From: Cryptomeria japonica
Taxonomy: Eukaryota > Streptophyta > Pinopsida > Cupressales > Cupressaceae
DNA length: 64,000 nucleotides
NCBI RefSeq assembly: GCF_030272615.1
Contig: NC_081407.1
Location: 266,363,574-266,427,573, forward strand
Direction of reading: 5' to 3'
Part shown: piece by piece, positions 31,110-43,525 of the stretch
Numbering within the stretch: position 1 is the first letter of the stretch
How the letters are laid out: every line of letters starts with the position of its first letter
The notes under the pieces: model-generated
The model's database searches: none
What the model saw: the letters and a program-made list of their open reading frames with translations, nothing else
Told to the model about the DNA's origin: nothing
Position numbers and translations under genes: made by a program

Positions 31110-32500
31110 TGTCTTAACATTATTATTTTGTCATTGATGTCAAGAAATTGATTTTCTAATTCAGTATGATGTTGCCATATCTTGAGAAATATGATTTGAA
31201 GAGTATAAAGGTGTTGGTAAAAGACACAAAAAGTTTATGATGGATAAGGGGATGAATAAGGTATTCAATGGGCAACTATTACCGAGTCAGACAATGATGA
31301 GATCATGATGTTTAGATTGTTTCGACATCATACATATGTTATAAATTGTAAGGTTAATACTATACTATGTTACCAAGCAAAGAACCTAGTCGGTAAACCC
31401 TAAGGTTATCGCTATCGGTTAATGAAGGTGGAATGTCTACCAAGTGAAGTTTAGTATTTACCAAGTTATAACTGAGTTGTAACCGAGCTGTAATAGAATG
31501 CATTAAATGTTTACATGCGTTATTTAATGAAGGAAGTTGATGAGCTGGAGTTGCTTAAATGATTGGTATGCCGTAAATAAAGTTTGTTAAGAATCTGTGG
31601 CAATGGAAGATCGACAGGAAGATCTACAGTTCAGATTGAACCACAATACCCTAGCACAAGTTCCAAGAAATGTATGCAAGTTCCAAGGCAGGGTAAAACA
31701 TTTTTAGACCGAAAGATGCATTGAACCTGGTCAAGTTTGAAGATTTGATGGCTATGATTGATCATGGGAAATGTGATCAAGGAGATTAAGCGGTTAGATA
31801 ATTGTTTATAAATAGGGAACTGTTGATAAAAATTGTATGCGGGCAAGTGTATGCACAGAGATACTACATAGTGATTACCGAGCACTAAAGCTTGAAGACC
31901 TGTTTTGAATAATAGAGTATAGAGCCCAGCAGAGGGACAAGATAATTCCTATGACTAGATTGTATAAAGCAAATAAGAATCTGCTTTAGCATTTTTAGAT
32001 GTGAAGTTGCAGATATGTTTTATTACTGTTATTTTGTGAAGTAACAGAAAATCTCTTAACCGAGTGGACTTAACAGTCTTATTTGTAAAACCCTCTAACA
32101 AGGTGACATTCTGATTGAGTGTTTGAAATCCTTTAACAAGGTCACTTCTAACAAGGTGAAGATCCTAACAGATCTGAGGGAAATCCCTTAACCGGGTCAC
32201 ATCTAGCAATGTGTTTGTAATCTTTAACAGGATTTGCTTTTAACCGAGCATACTCTAGAAGAGTATATTTCTTAGTGGGTCTGAAATCCCATAGTGGTTT
32301 TTCCCTATTTGGGTTTCCACGTTAAATCTGGTGTTATGAGGTTTATGATGTTTATATGCTTTTGAGTTTGCATGATTAACAGTTTTGGTTATATTACTAA
32401 AGTATATGTTACCGAGGTTGAATCTGATGTTTTTATGGAAGATTAAGTTTGTACGATTCACCCCCCCCTCTCATCTTGTTGGCTATTGGATCTGTACTTA
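31110..32500 (+). mobile_element. LTR-like sequence related to the solo LTR at 11,029-12,190
   Basis: Opposite orientation to that solo LTR. Shared features in order: a start near TGTCTTAACATTATT then TTGTCATTGATG, a long ACCGAG-rich middle, a block with GTGGTTTTTCCC and GGGTTTCCACGT, and an end with GATTCACCCCCCCC then TCTCATCT. A TATA-like TTTATAAATAGGG lies near 31,806. The exact 3' terminus and target duplication were not found, so the boundaries are approximate. Confidence 0.6.
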
Positions 32501-33653
32501 CATTTAGTATCATAACTATCACTTATATGCTAACATTATATGTTGGTGTATATTAATTATGTTACTCTTTTAGGGTTTGTCATATGTGGCTAAGATTCCT
32601 TGTTTGCAAAGGTCATTCTCGAGGACACTTAATCAAATGAAGAAAAATTGAGAACAATTTTAATCAAGATATAATAGTTTCAAGAGCATACATGAGTTAT
32701 TGTAGCATGGTTTAGATTTTGTTTTTTCAAATGTATTATTATTATACACTTAAGTCTAGATTGATCAAGTCTAACATATAATAAATATTTTTAAAATTTT
32801 AAAATAATTAAAAAATACTAAAATAATTATATATAAAATAATATTAAAAATAATTTAAAGTTTAAAAATTATAATTTAGTAATTATTACATCATACATAA
32901 AATCTATTCTTTTTTAAGGATAATGATAAGAATAAGTAGAAAAGTAAAACTATAATGATATGATAATTTAATATGGACATTATTTTTTTAGCTTCAAAAT
33001 GACTTCAATCCCCCTTCCATTCTATGTACTTATCCTTCCTTTATTTAATAAAATTTTCATGGCTTATGTCACTTTTATAATAATAATAATAATAGTTTAG
33101 TCTTAATAGTTTTCTTGCTTTGCTAAAGAGTTTAGCAATAATAATATTAATTATTATTATTATTATTATTTAATCTTGAAAGATTTTTTATTTTTCAAAG
33201 TGTTTAATAGAAATATTAAAATATAATAACATAAGTATATATAATAATAATTTAGTATAAATTACAATATCATAATATAATCATGATTTAATATCAATTA
33301 TAATATAATATTATAAAAAAAATTAAGTAGAATAATGAACAAATATGATATAATGTTATTGACCATAAAATAATACTAAATATTCTTCAAACAAATCATT
33401 TATATAATGATTTTAAATTTCCCCAATCTATTAAGTTATTATGTCTAGTTTCCACTAGTGTGTGAATACTTTTTACATCATCGATTACTAGATAAAAATA
33501 ATAAAGAGAAAAAAATGTTGTTCTTGATATATAGGGGTAGCATACCAATAGTTGTTATAGCTAATTTCATGCATCCATAGATTGTAAATGATACATCAAA
33601 TTTGATGATTCTTTTTTTATTGTCTTCGCATGCAACTTAACTGCTTATAGCTA
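32501..33653. other. AT-rich non-coding stretch
   Basis: Contains short AAT microsatellites (about 33,080-33,170). No recognisable gene or structured element. Confidence 0.6.
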
Positions 33654-33905
33654 TTGTTTTGGTTTCTGGACAGTAGAATGCACGCTATGGGATCTATTAT
33701 GTGTGCAAGGGTCAAAAAATACACTTTTCAATGTGTCGCCCAATACTTGCTTAAAGATGACCCAATAATCGTGCAATTAAAATCATCGATACTTATGCAC
33801 AAATGCCCCAATAGTTGTGTGCTATGGGTACCCATTAAAGTGCTCAAATGGGCCAATTATGGTCCCAAAAAGCTAAAAAATGAGAGCCTATTGGTACATG
33901 TGTAA
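33654..33905 (+). other. Open frame of 83 codons, not recognised
   Basis: Reads MFWFLDSRMHAMG ... with no known domain and no neighbouring exons I could link. It could be chance or a short remnant; I do not call it a gene. Confidence 0.25.
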
Positions 33906-33983
33906 TTTATTAATGAGCTTTTAATTATTTGTTTTTTTAGTGTTTTTTAAAGTTAGTAATTGAGAAGGTTGGATGTACAAGGA

Positions 33984-34125
33984 CACCCCGAATCTAGCTC
34001 CAAAACCATGTTGTCATACATCAGATAACTTTCGTGTTACCATGGTCGTTGTCCCCCAATGTTGTATAACACGAAAGTTATCGGTGTACGACATGGCATT
34101 TTTGGAGCTAGAATAGCTACAACCA
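33984..34125. mobile_element. Foldback (MITE-like) element, 142 bp
   Basis: Two arms pair almost fully: 33,993-34,040 (TCTAGCTCCAAAA ... GATAACTTTCGTGTTA) and 34,064-34,112 in reverse complement. The 11 bp ATGTACAAGGA is present on both sides (33,973-33,983 and 34,126-34,136). A 9-11-bp duplication is typical of Mutator-like elements. Confidence 0.75.
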
Positions 34126-34358
34126 ATGTACAAGGAGTGAATGGTTATTGAAACTGAAGTGATGCTCTTCCCCTATATTACTTCCATATTTGACGTTTCT
34201 ATAAATGGTAGAAATGAAAAAATACTTTCAAACATGGTGGAAGGGTATGAAATTGGTCAGTAAGGTAATGGCGAATATGAAAGCAAAAACCGCAATTGTT
34301 AGGGGAATGAGAAGAATTCAAGTTAAATAACTAGGCCGGCTTAGTGTGTCATTTAAGC

Positions 34359-34572
34359 TACCAGCGGCTAATCTCCACACAAAATGACATTGGAAAAAAT
34401 CTCCTAGATCTGCAAAACATCATGTTTTTTTTATCCGATTTTTTGTGGTTTTACAACAATGGGGATGCAGATCAAGAAGATTTAGCTACTAAAAATTTCA
34501 GGAATATCCATTATATTTTATAGATTTTAGTAACTGTAAGAAATTTTGTTTTGTGTGGAGATTAACTGTGTC
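34359..34572. mobile_element. MITE-like element, 214 bp
   Basis: The ends contain inverted copies of TAATCTCCACACAAAA (34,370 and, inverted, near 34,550). Both flanks carry the 9-bp CATTTAAGC (34,350-34,358 and 34,573-34,581), again Mutator-like. No ORF. Confidence 0.65.
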
Positions 34573-34581
34573 CATTTAAGC

Positions 34582-35032
34582 CAATCCTTCAAAACATCGA
34601 GAATAAACGCATTAATTAAACTCCACAATAAATAATCTTGGGTTTGTTCTTTATTAACATCAAGTCATATCTACTAAAAATATCCACCATTTATTATTTT
34701 GGTAGAGGATGATAATAAATATCGTGCGACAATCGATCGAAAAATCTGGCTGATTTGATGTTTTCATAGATGGGCACTGTAATTGCCATTTTAAATTGTA
34801 TGATACGACTTGTCAATTCAAACCAAGTTGTAACTTGAATCTTAATCATTGTGCTTCACAAACTCGAGGTAAACTTTTCATACTTTACCGAGTTCAACAT
34901 TTACGAAACACATTAAATGACGAAATTCATTCCTACACCATATTAGATGAAGGAAGAAAATCCCAGTAAAATAACCCCGTTTTCTCCCATTATAACGACT
35001 CAAGAAGGACATTGCTTACTGCACTCAAAGTA
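34582..35032. other. Non-coding upstream flank of the F-box pseudogene
   Basis: No ORF of interest. No convincing promoter elements could be assigned. Confidence 0.4.
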
Positions 35033-36089
35033 ATGGATCCAAGTAGAATGGGATTAAACAATTTTCTAGATTACTTACTGTGTCTAATACTAACTAAAAT
35101 TCCTTTGGATCAGGTAATTCATTGTTTTGTGCTTTCGAAGAGATGGAAATTGCTTTGGATGTTCTTACCCATCTTAGAATTTTTTAGATGATATGTTTTA
35201 TTCATTAGCCCAACTACTTGAAATCCAAAACATAATTGATGGTATTCTTAAGTTCATTCTGTACCTCTTGAGTTTCATGGAGTAGTTTCCTCCATCGTTT
35301 CAAGTGCAAAGATTGATGAGTGGATTCACCATGCTGCCCTGAAAGATGTGAGAGAGATGCGCCTCCAATTTCATAGAGGTTGTGGTTCTGACTTCTGTTT
35401 TTTCTTGCTACAAGCTCAGATCATTGACTCATGAATTTTAGTCTCGAAAACATGCATGGGTCCCGTTCTAGCTTTCCCTGCCTTGTATCACTATTTTTTG
35501 GCAACATTAAACAAAATGACAAGACCTTCGAGCTAATGTTGCAATTATATCCAATTCTCGAAATTTTATTTGCTCATAATTGCCATGGACTTTAGAGAGT
35601 GAAAGTATTCTCCAGTAGTATTATTTTTCTCAATCTTGATTTCCCATCCTCATCTAATGAAATCAAAGCAATAAGAAAAAAATGCCCACGACCATACAAG
35701 CTTACAGTAAGAATCATGTATCATGTGGAAAAGATGGAATTTGAGTTGTCAACATGTTTAGATTTTTTTACAACAGTTTCACGACTTGAGTCATTTACAA
35801 CCTTGAAATTACTGATGAAAATGACATATTTAAATGGGATTTATGACGGCAATATTATCTTCCTACACCAATTTCTAGATTTAAAGCAGATTTGTATCGA
35901 CAACACTAGATATCTTGCATGGGTAAGTTTTTCATTAAGGAAAAAATGGGTTTTACAGGGACCTGAAACCACAAAGTTTACAAGCTAGATAAAATATTCA
36001 AACAAAGTTCACTAAGAAAAGAAAGTTGCATAGAAAAAAAAAAGGACAACAACAATGAACCATAAGTCAACAAAAATCCAACACCAAAC

Positions 36090-37707
36090 AAACAAAGCTA
36101 ACCTAAGGATTTTAAGGTATCAGCAAGCTCAACTTCAAGGTTACCCATCTCCTGAGCCACCTTCTTCAACTCCTAGATCTCTTGAGGCGCAAAATCTGCT
36201 TTTCTCTGCATGTTGGCTCTAGTCCTCTTTAAGGGGTCGAAATCCTCTTTCTAGTTTTTGTCTTTGTTAGCTTCCAAGTCTACAAATAGGGTCCTCTGCT
36301 GGGTTTTTTCCAGCTTATCCACCAAGGTGTTCATAGTAGTAGAATAATTTTTTACAATTCTATGGCTTTGCTTCATGATGGTGTTCATATTTTCCTTGAT
36401 TTTGTCAATTTCCCCTTCCAAATGCTTAATCTTTTTCTCATTTTCCTTCTTCATCTTATCCATGAGCTCAACTATTCTTTGAAGGCACTTGCCCATCGAC
36501 ATCTTCTCTTCCTCGATGCACAAAGCCCCATCAGCATTCTAAGGCACCCCTTTAGCTTCCATATCATCCATCTTACTAGAGACAAACCTGTTCTTTATGC
36601 TAAGGTCCTTTATCTCATGAAAAACCCTCTCAATAATCCCAAAGTAGTTAACCGCCCCATTTTTTGCTATTGTTAGTATGTCATCAAGAGATTCCCCATC
36701 AAGCTTGAAGTAGTGGTCTTTGGGTCTGAGATCTCGAGGGAATTTGGGCCCCTTTTCTCTATCGATGGGAGGGTAAGAGGTATAGGAACCATCAGTGGAA
36801 TGTGGGACAGTAGAGGAATCCATCGGAGAATCCTCAGAATAAGAAACCAACATTTTCTTGGGGGGGGGCTTTCTCCTTGTTTTTAGCTTTTTGAGAAGTG
36901 TCAATGAGGGTTTTCACAGAGGTAACTTTTTTATCCGAAAGCTTTCTCTGTGAGGTTTTCTTCGACACAATATTGGAGGAGGGAGACTCTTCTTCTTCAC
37001 ATTCAGTATCCCATTCACCTTTGTCCTTAGACATACTAATATCAATATTATATCCTTTTGAGGCCAAAGCCGAAATGGGGTTAGACGGGGTTGGCATATT
37101 TTCAAAATGCTCATGGATTAACTGAATGAGGCCAACATGCAGGACAAATTACTTCCTAGGGCTTTTTTGGTATTTCTTAATACTATGTTTTAAAGAGAAA
37201 AACAAGTAGTAAGAAAATCAAATCCTCACCTTGTGTCGAAAATGATTGAGGAGGGAAAAATGGTATCCGTAGACTCTGGTAAATCTATCATCTATCATGA
37301 TGTATTCCATGATAACTTTGATAACCTCCCTCCATAGCATCTATACCTTCCCAACATAAAAACAACTGTTAGAAATTTTAACCAACACCTCCCTTTCCTC
37401 ATCAGTTTTGAGAAATTTGATGACCGCTTCATCCGAAAACCTTTTGTCATGAAAGAACTTCACCCCCTCTATGGAGAGCCTAGTGATTTCCCTAATGAGA
37501 TTCTCATCTATCTTTACCTTCCTCCTTGAGAGAAAAATTCCATCATCCTTCCAATTTTTAGAAAAATACTATAATTTTTGGGTTAGCACTGTGGAGCATC
37601 TCGAGGAAAGGACTCAACCCCCCCCTCTCAATATGCCTCAAGACATTCAAATTTTTCTTGTGCTTCTCAAAATTGTTCAGCTCAACCCTCTTTCTGCTTC
37701 CCCCCAT
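36090..37707 (-). pseudogene. LINE-a ORF3, downstream of RNase H
   Basis: Starts MGGSRKRVEL at 37,707. An N-terminal globular part reads ERGGLSPFLEMLHS, then, after a frame change, ENLIREITRLSIEGVKFF and VIKVIMEYIMIDDRF...YHFSLLNHF. This aligns with LINE-b ORF3. An acidic/basic linker follows (37,097-36,834) and then a long coiled-coil tail (36,700-36,110; MKKENEKKIKHLEGEIDKI). The N-terminal part resembles the loosely defined plant mobile/transposon-associated domains, an unverified impression. Frameshifts near 37,560 and 36,850 and several stops are present. Function unknown. Confidence 0.6.
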
Positions 37708-37873
37708 TTTCTCATAAAATTTTCTTCTGTTGATCGCATAGCAAATGAATTGAACAGAGAGCCAATAGAAAAACCAAAGCACCCATAGCACATGCCAAAC
37801 CTCACTACCCATAGAGATAATTAAGGCACCACAACTATATCAAATGATGACACTATACCATTCTTTACTCTGC

Positions 37874-40800
37874 TTAATCATAATAAAAAACAACAAATTT
37901 CCCATGAGTGATATCATAGTTGATTAAGGCTCTAACATCAGCTCCTAGTTCACTATAGGCCTGCCATGTCCATTGATCCATGTGCTTGACCCCTTCATTG
38001 GCGAAATAGTCAACCACCTTGTTAACTTCCCTAAAGGAATGAGAAATTCTAACCTTATTGAAGTTGGATAAGAGAGATTTAGCTTCTTCTATCCAACATT
38101 TTATAGTCCATGAGGGGGGGAGGATTTGCCAAGAAGGCACTTAATAATGTTATTTGAATCACCTTCAATCGAGATGTTTTTGAAGTTCATTTTATTTGCA
38201 AGATCGATTACTTGGAAAGCTCCTATGGCTTCAGCTATGTTATTGGAATGTGATCCCAAGGAGAGTGCCACAATTGAAATAAAATTTCCATTATGATCTC
38301 TTAACACTCCCCCACTTCCAACTGGCCTTGGATTTCCCTTGGTCACCCCATCAAAATTAGCTTTTATCTAGCCCCTAGGGTGGTGAATCCAACAAGCACC
38401 TTCACAATTCTTTTTCATTGGTCTAGAAGCCTTAGAAACATCACATTTGATATGCCAATTTTTTTCCATCTTGAGGTCATAGCCAATGCAAACCATAGCC
38501 TCCATTTTATCCTCATTACATGGGATACAATGTTTTCCATAATTAGCCTGTACATTCTCTCATACACAATATTATCTAGAGCCTCCTTGTCCCTAAAGAT
38601 TATATTATTTTTCTCCTTCCACACACCGCAAGCAATGTGGGGAAAGGTAAAAGACCATAACCTGTGGATATTGGGATTCAAAGATTAGACAGCTGAAGAG
38701 ACCACGAAGTTGCCAGATGGGTTAGACATCCAAAGTAAAAGATCATCTTGTTGATTCGACCCTATTTGAATAGCCATCAAGCACGATTGAATCATCACTA
38801 GGTCCATGTTGATCTGGTAGAGATCCACCCATCCACCATTCCTCTAATAGTCCTTAAAATGAGTCCCATATAGAGCCTTGCAAGTATCAACCCACCCATT
38901 GAAGCTCTCATAGGAAATTAAGGGCTCCTTCATTATCCATCTATCTTCCCAAAACCTAGCCTGATTTCCTTTTCTTATTCTCCAGCTGACTCCCATTTCA
39001 ATAATTTTCCTTTCTCTAACCATATCATTCTAGAGAGCCAACCCACAAGGAAAAATTGTAGATTCAAGAAAGGTCTTAAGAGATCCAATATTGGCCAAAT
39101 ATTGCTCCTTAAAATACTGTTCCATTCACCATTAGAGGAAAAGGGTCTCTAGATTTTCTTAGCAAGGAGAGCTCTATTCATGGTTTCAATTCTCCTAAGA
39201 CCCAGACCTCCCACATTTTTAGGTCTACAAACAACATCCCAACCAATAAGCGACATTCTTTTCTTTCTTCCACACCAGACCAAAGAAAGTATATTTGAAT
39301 GTTTTCAATGGCCTTCGCAAATTTAAAAGGGATTTCAAAAAGACTTAAGGCATAGATAGGAAGATTCTGAAGAGTATCTTTAAGAAGTTAAATTTTACCT
39401 TCTTGATTGAGAAGGGAACCTTTCCAACCAGCTAGCTTTTTGTTGAACCTATCAATCGTTGAATTCCAGAAGGAGTTGGAAGGCTTAAGACCCAGGGGCA
39501 AACTCAGATAAATTGATGGTATTGACTCCACTCTGCATCCAAGAATTCTGGCAATTTTATTCCACCTAGGCTCTAGAGTGTTGAAGAAAAATAAAAAATC
39601 TTTTCTATCTATTAACCATTTGACCAGACACCATCTCATAATCATCCAAGGCTTTTTTCAGATTCCTAGCTTTAGCCACTATAGATCTCCCCATAATCAT
39701 GGTATCATCCACAAACTATTGGTGAGAACATACCAGATTACTGGATGAAGGCTTCAAACCTGTTAGGGATCCCTGCTCGACCATCCTTTTCAAGTTCCTA
39801 CCAAGGCATTCCGCCATAATAGTAAAAAGAATAGGGGAAATGGGGTTATCCTGTCTTAGCCCTCTAGAATTTTTAAAGAAATGTGAAGGAGACCTGTTCA
39901 CAATGATAGACATGGAAGCCATGGAAATAAGTTGACCAATCAGGTGGAGGACTCTATTGTTGAAGACAAACGCGCTCATAATTTTGAGTAAGAAGTCTCG
40001 ATCAACACGATCGTAAACTTTCAAAATTTCTAGCTTGAGAATAAATCCCTTAGTCTTAGATTCCGTGAGAGAATGAACATTTTCATGGACAGTAATAATT
40101 GAATTGAGGATTTTCCTTCCAGGAACGAAGCCATTTTGCTAAGGAGAGATCAGGGAGGGAAGAATTATCAACAACCTTGAGGTCAGAACCTTAGAGATAA
40201 TTTTGTAGAAAGAGTTGCAGAGGCTTATAGACCTGAACACTTCAAAGTTCGTTGCTCCAGGGCGCTTAGGGATGAGGACTAGGAGGGTAGAATTTATCTC
40301 TTTAAGAAGGCATCTTGATCCAAAGAACTCCTTAAAATCATTCACCACATCGTCAGCCACAATCTCTCAGAACCATTGAAAGAAGATAATGGGAAACTCG
40401 TTAGTCCTGGAGAATTATTTCCTTCAAAAGAAAAGACAACTTTCTTGATCTCTTCCCTAAATGGAATAGCGGTTAGCATCTTATTATCCTCTTCCTTAAC
40501 AAGTCTAGGGATGACTTCTGAAAGATAATTTTGCATTGCATGATTAACTCCATCATTCGGCAAGAGAAGATTGCTAGAAAAAAAGACAACTTGTATTCTT
40601 ATATCTTTGTCCTTCTCGAAATGGCTGCCATTGTACTCTATGTAAGATATTCTATTTTCAGCCATGTGTTTCGGTGCAGTCATGTGAAAATATCTAATAT
40701 TTTTATCTCCTGCTGAAAGTCAAAGAGCCCTGGATCTTTGCTTCCAAAAATTTTCCTCTTTAGATATTATGTCATGCATCTTCACGTCCAGCTCATTTTC

Positions 40801-41779
40801 CTTCATCTTGTAATCAACAATGTATCCTTCTAGCTATATTATTTCTTGTATATCCTTAAGTTCAAGTTGTAACTCAAACTTGATACAAAAAATATTACCA
40901 AAGGTTTCTTTATTCCATCTTCTAACCTTGTTTTTGACTTCCCTCAATTTCTTGGCAACTCTGAACATAGTTGTCCCAGAGATAGAGATATTCCACCAAT
41001 TCCTAACTTCCTCAAGGAGATGGGAGTGGGAAATCCACATGCGTTCAAATCTAAAGGGAAAATTTTTCTTAGCCAAAATAGGATCCTCCACAAAACTTAT
41101 AGGAAAGTGGTCTGAACCCACCCTAGAGAGAGCCTTTAAAGAACAAAAATAATTTAAAAACCATTGATCATAAATTAAAGTTTTATCCAATCTTACTTGA
41201 ATCAAATCCTTACCAATTCTTCAATTTGACAAGGTATAGGAGGCTCCTTGAAACTCTAAATCAATCAACACATGGTTATTAATGAAGTCCAGAAGGTCCA
41301 TTTTACTTTGCATATTCACCTGTGATCCTTTGAACTTCTCATTGTCCTAGAGAGGGGTATTGCAATCTCCCATGACAACCTAGTTTTCATTAATAAATTT
41401 CCTACAAAAGGCAACAAGATCTTGCCAAAAAATCTTTCTGGCCCCTTTCCCATTAGGGCAAAGATGTTGGACTGGATCTAACAAAAATTATCTCTGATAT
41501 GGGTAAATTTGGTAGCCATATGATTGATACTCTCAAACAGAGGTTCACCTTTAATAAGGTCCAGATTCCAAAAGGTAACAATTCCCCACGAGGCACCTTC
41601 AGAACAATTTCCATGCACCTCGCAAAACTTAAACATTTTAATCTTTCTGCTCTCTCTTTAGGCATTTTAGATTCTTGGACCAGTAAAATATCCGGTTTAT
41701 GGTTCCTAGCAAAATTGTGCAAAACATCTTGCTTGTGGAGGTTGTTCAACCCCCTTATATTCCATGACATAATCGTCAT
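37874..41779 (-). pseudogene. LINE-a ORF2: endonuclease, reverse transcriptase, RNase H (broken)
   Basis: The start MTIMSWNIRGLNN at 41,779 is the classic L1 endonuclease opening, with DILLVQESKM. Further pieces: the linker after the endonuclease (41,205-40,834; ALSRVGSDHFPISF), RT fingers (40,360-40,139; INSTLLVLIPKR), RT palm (40,024-39,716; GLRQDNPISPILF) and FVDDT just beyond (the catalytic YADD/FADD-type box). Next come the post-RT region (39,645-39,388; GCRVESIPSIYLSLPLGLKPS), a linker near 38,681-38,415, and a plant-type RNase H (38,346-37,874; SGGVLRDHNGNFI...SIEGDSNNIIK). Many stops and frame changes; not functional. Confidence 0.82.
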
Positions 41780-42036
41780 ATCTTACCATGGGATTGGAGT
41801 TTACAAATCTTAGGTATTGTTTTTTGAATACCATCCGCTATATCCTGAAAGCTTCCTTGCTCCCTGTGCCATCTTGAAGATCTTCTTCCTTGACTACCCC
41901 TTGTGGAATCGCAATCTGCCTTAGCTCTAGATCTGGTACAAACCCTTAGTGGTGTACTCTGATGTTTATTTTTCTTTTGCTCCTTCTTGGTATGAGAATC
42001 CTCATCATCTCTATCAGAATCATCTTGACTATTATT

Positions 42037-43525
42037 CTATTTTCCTGGCTCCCAATCCTTGTTGGATAGCCCCTTTTGAGGCAATGAAAGGGTATCCATC
42101 ATTCTGTTGTAATTTTGAACCACATTCTCACTTGGATCCTCCATATTCTTACTGGAGTCCCCATAAGTATCCTTAACAATTTCCTGAGAATCCTCTAGGT
42201 CCTGGCCCTTCATTAAATCTTGGCTAGATAGGCCCTTACCTCCAGAATCTAAAGGCATGTTGGGAACCCCAATGTCCTCATCCAAATTAACTCCCTTAAT
42301 CGAAACAGTAGAACCCTGACTTGGGATATCTTCCAAGCCAATCTCACCATCCTCCTTCTCACCAATTTTGTTTTCTGTCTTTTTGATTGCAGACTCCTGG
42401 AACTCCAAATTCACTTGAATACATGACTCATCCTTCTTTTCAGGGGCTTTCATAGGTTCCTCTAGCCTCTTACTGTCTTTCTCTCCGTTTTGTATTTATT
42501 TATTCTCGTTTCCATCCCCCCCAGGCTTCATTTTCTAGGTTTTCTTTGGTTTATGGTGGGGTTTCTCTTTCTCCTTCTTGTCATTAAGTAGGCATCTCTT
42601 TGCCCAGTGCTCCGATTTTCTACATTTAAAGTAGGCAAAAGGGATCGTTTCAAACTCAATAGCTTAAACCTAAGTGCCCAACTTCGATTGTATTTCAATA
42701 GAAGATGGAAGATCAACATTCTGGGAGACACCCACACATATTCTAGCAAACACTAGCCTTTTCCTAGTTGTCGACATCGGATCTATGGACAAAATTTCTC
42801 CAAATGAGTTCTCTAAACCACTAGAGACATCCTCATTCCAATATTCCAATGGAAGGCCAAGAAGTCTAGCCCAAACTAGGACATTTTCAAAAATGGAATC
42901 TGAAAGGTCTAGGTTTGTGGTCCATTTCTTAAGAGCTGAGGACTTGCCTATAACCCAGGGACCACCACTCCTCACAACCAAAATATCCTCCCTACATGAA
43001 AACTCAAAAGAGAAGTAGCCCTTAGGGAGAACTGAAACAAGAAGTTGGCCATTGGTTCTCCACTTATTTTGACAAAAGCCCTAACAACTTCAATATTTGG
43101 CCTCGGGCCCATAAATTTTCCAACCAACATTCTGTCCATGAGAGAGATATTGTGATCTATGACTGAGTCAGGGATAGAAATAGAAAACTTGGCCTTCGCT
43201 AGATCAAAGATTTTATTGACTGGAGGGAACACAGATTTACCATAGGGTTTCATTCCGAATAGAGACGACCATGATTTTTGTTTAGCCCATTCAACTCTAG
43301 CAGCCCCCACCACATTTTGGGTTATCTTTTCAACCTCTTGTCCTTTTGTGAATCCAACACGAGATTCACGATCTTTGGGAACAGGAGAAGCCACCTGAGT
43401 AGACTTATCCATACCGTTCCCCCTTTGATGCTTTCCATCAGTTGAGTCAACCTTCCCCTGCGGGTCCACCTAAATATTTTTATCCACGTCAATCTCTTTT
43501 GATTACTCCTTACCTTTCTTTCCAC
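42037..43525 (-). pseudogene. LINE-a ORF1 (DUF4283-type Gag-like protein, broken)
   Basis: RNA-binding first ORF of plant L1 elements. Segment 43,469-42,972 (SLFGMKPYGKS...VVRAFVKISGEP) changes frame near 42,980 to WVIGKSSALKKWTTNLDLSD and ENVLVWARLLGLPLEYWNED (42,670-42,981), the signature of the DUF4283/zinc-knuckle family. A knuckle follows near 42,640 in which the first Cys reads Tyr (YFKCRKSEHWAKRC). A hydrophilic C-terminal part is at 42,453-42,037. No good ATG is visible at the start of the conserved frame. Confidence 0.75.

Noticed and set aside
31110-32500. Exact boundaries and target duplication of the second SIRE-like LTR
   Set aside because: Candidate ends did not give matching 5-bp flanks, so only approximate limits are reported.
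32570-32650. Possible further exon of companion-gene copy 1 (LSYV motif after TTTAG)
   Set aside because: A four-residue match is too short; the rest does not align with the second copy.
33654-33905. 83-codon ORF as a small gene
   Set aside because: No domain, no neighbouring exon, no repeat support.
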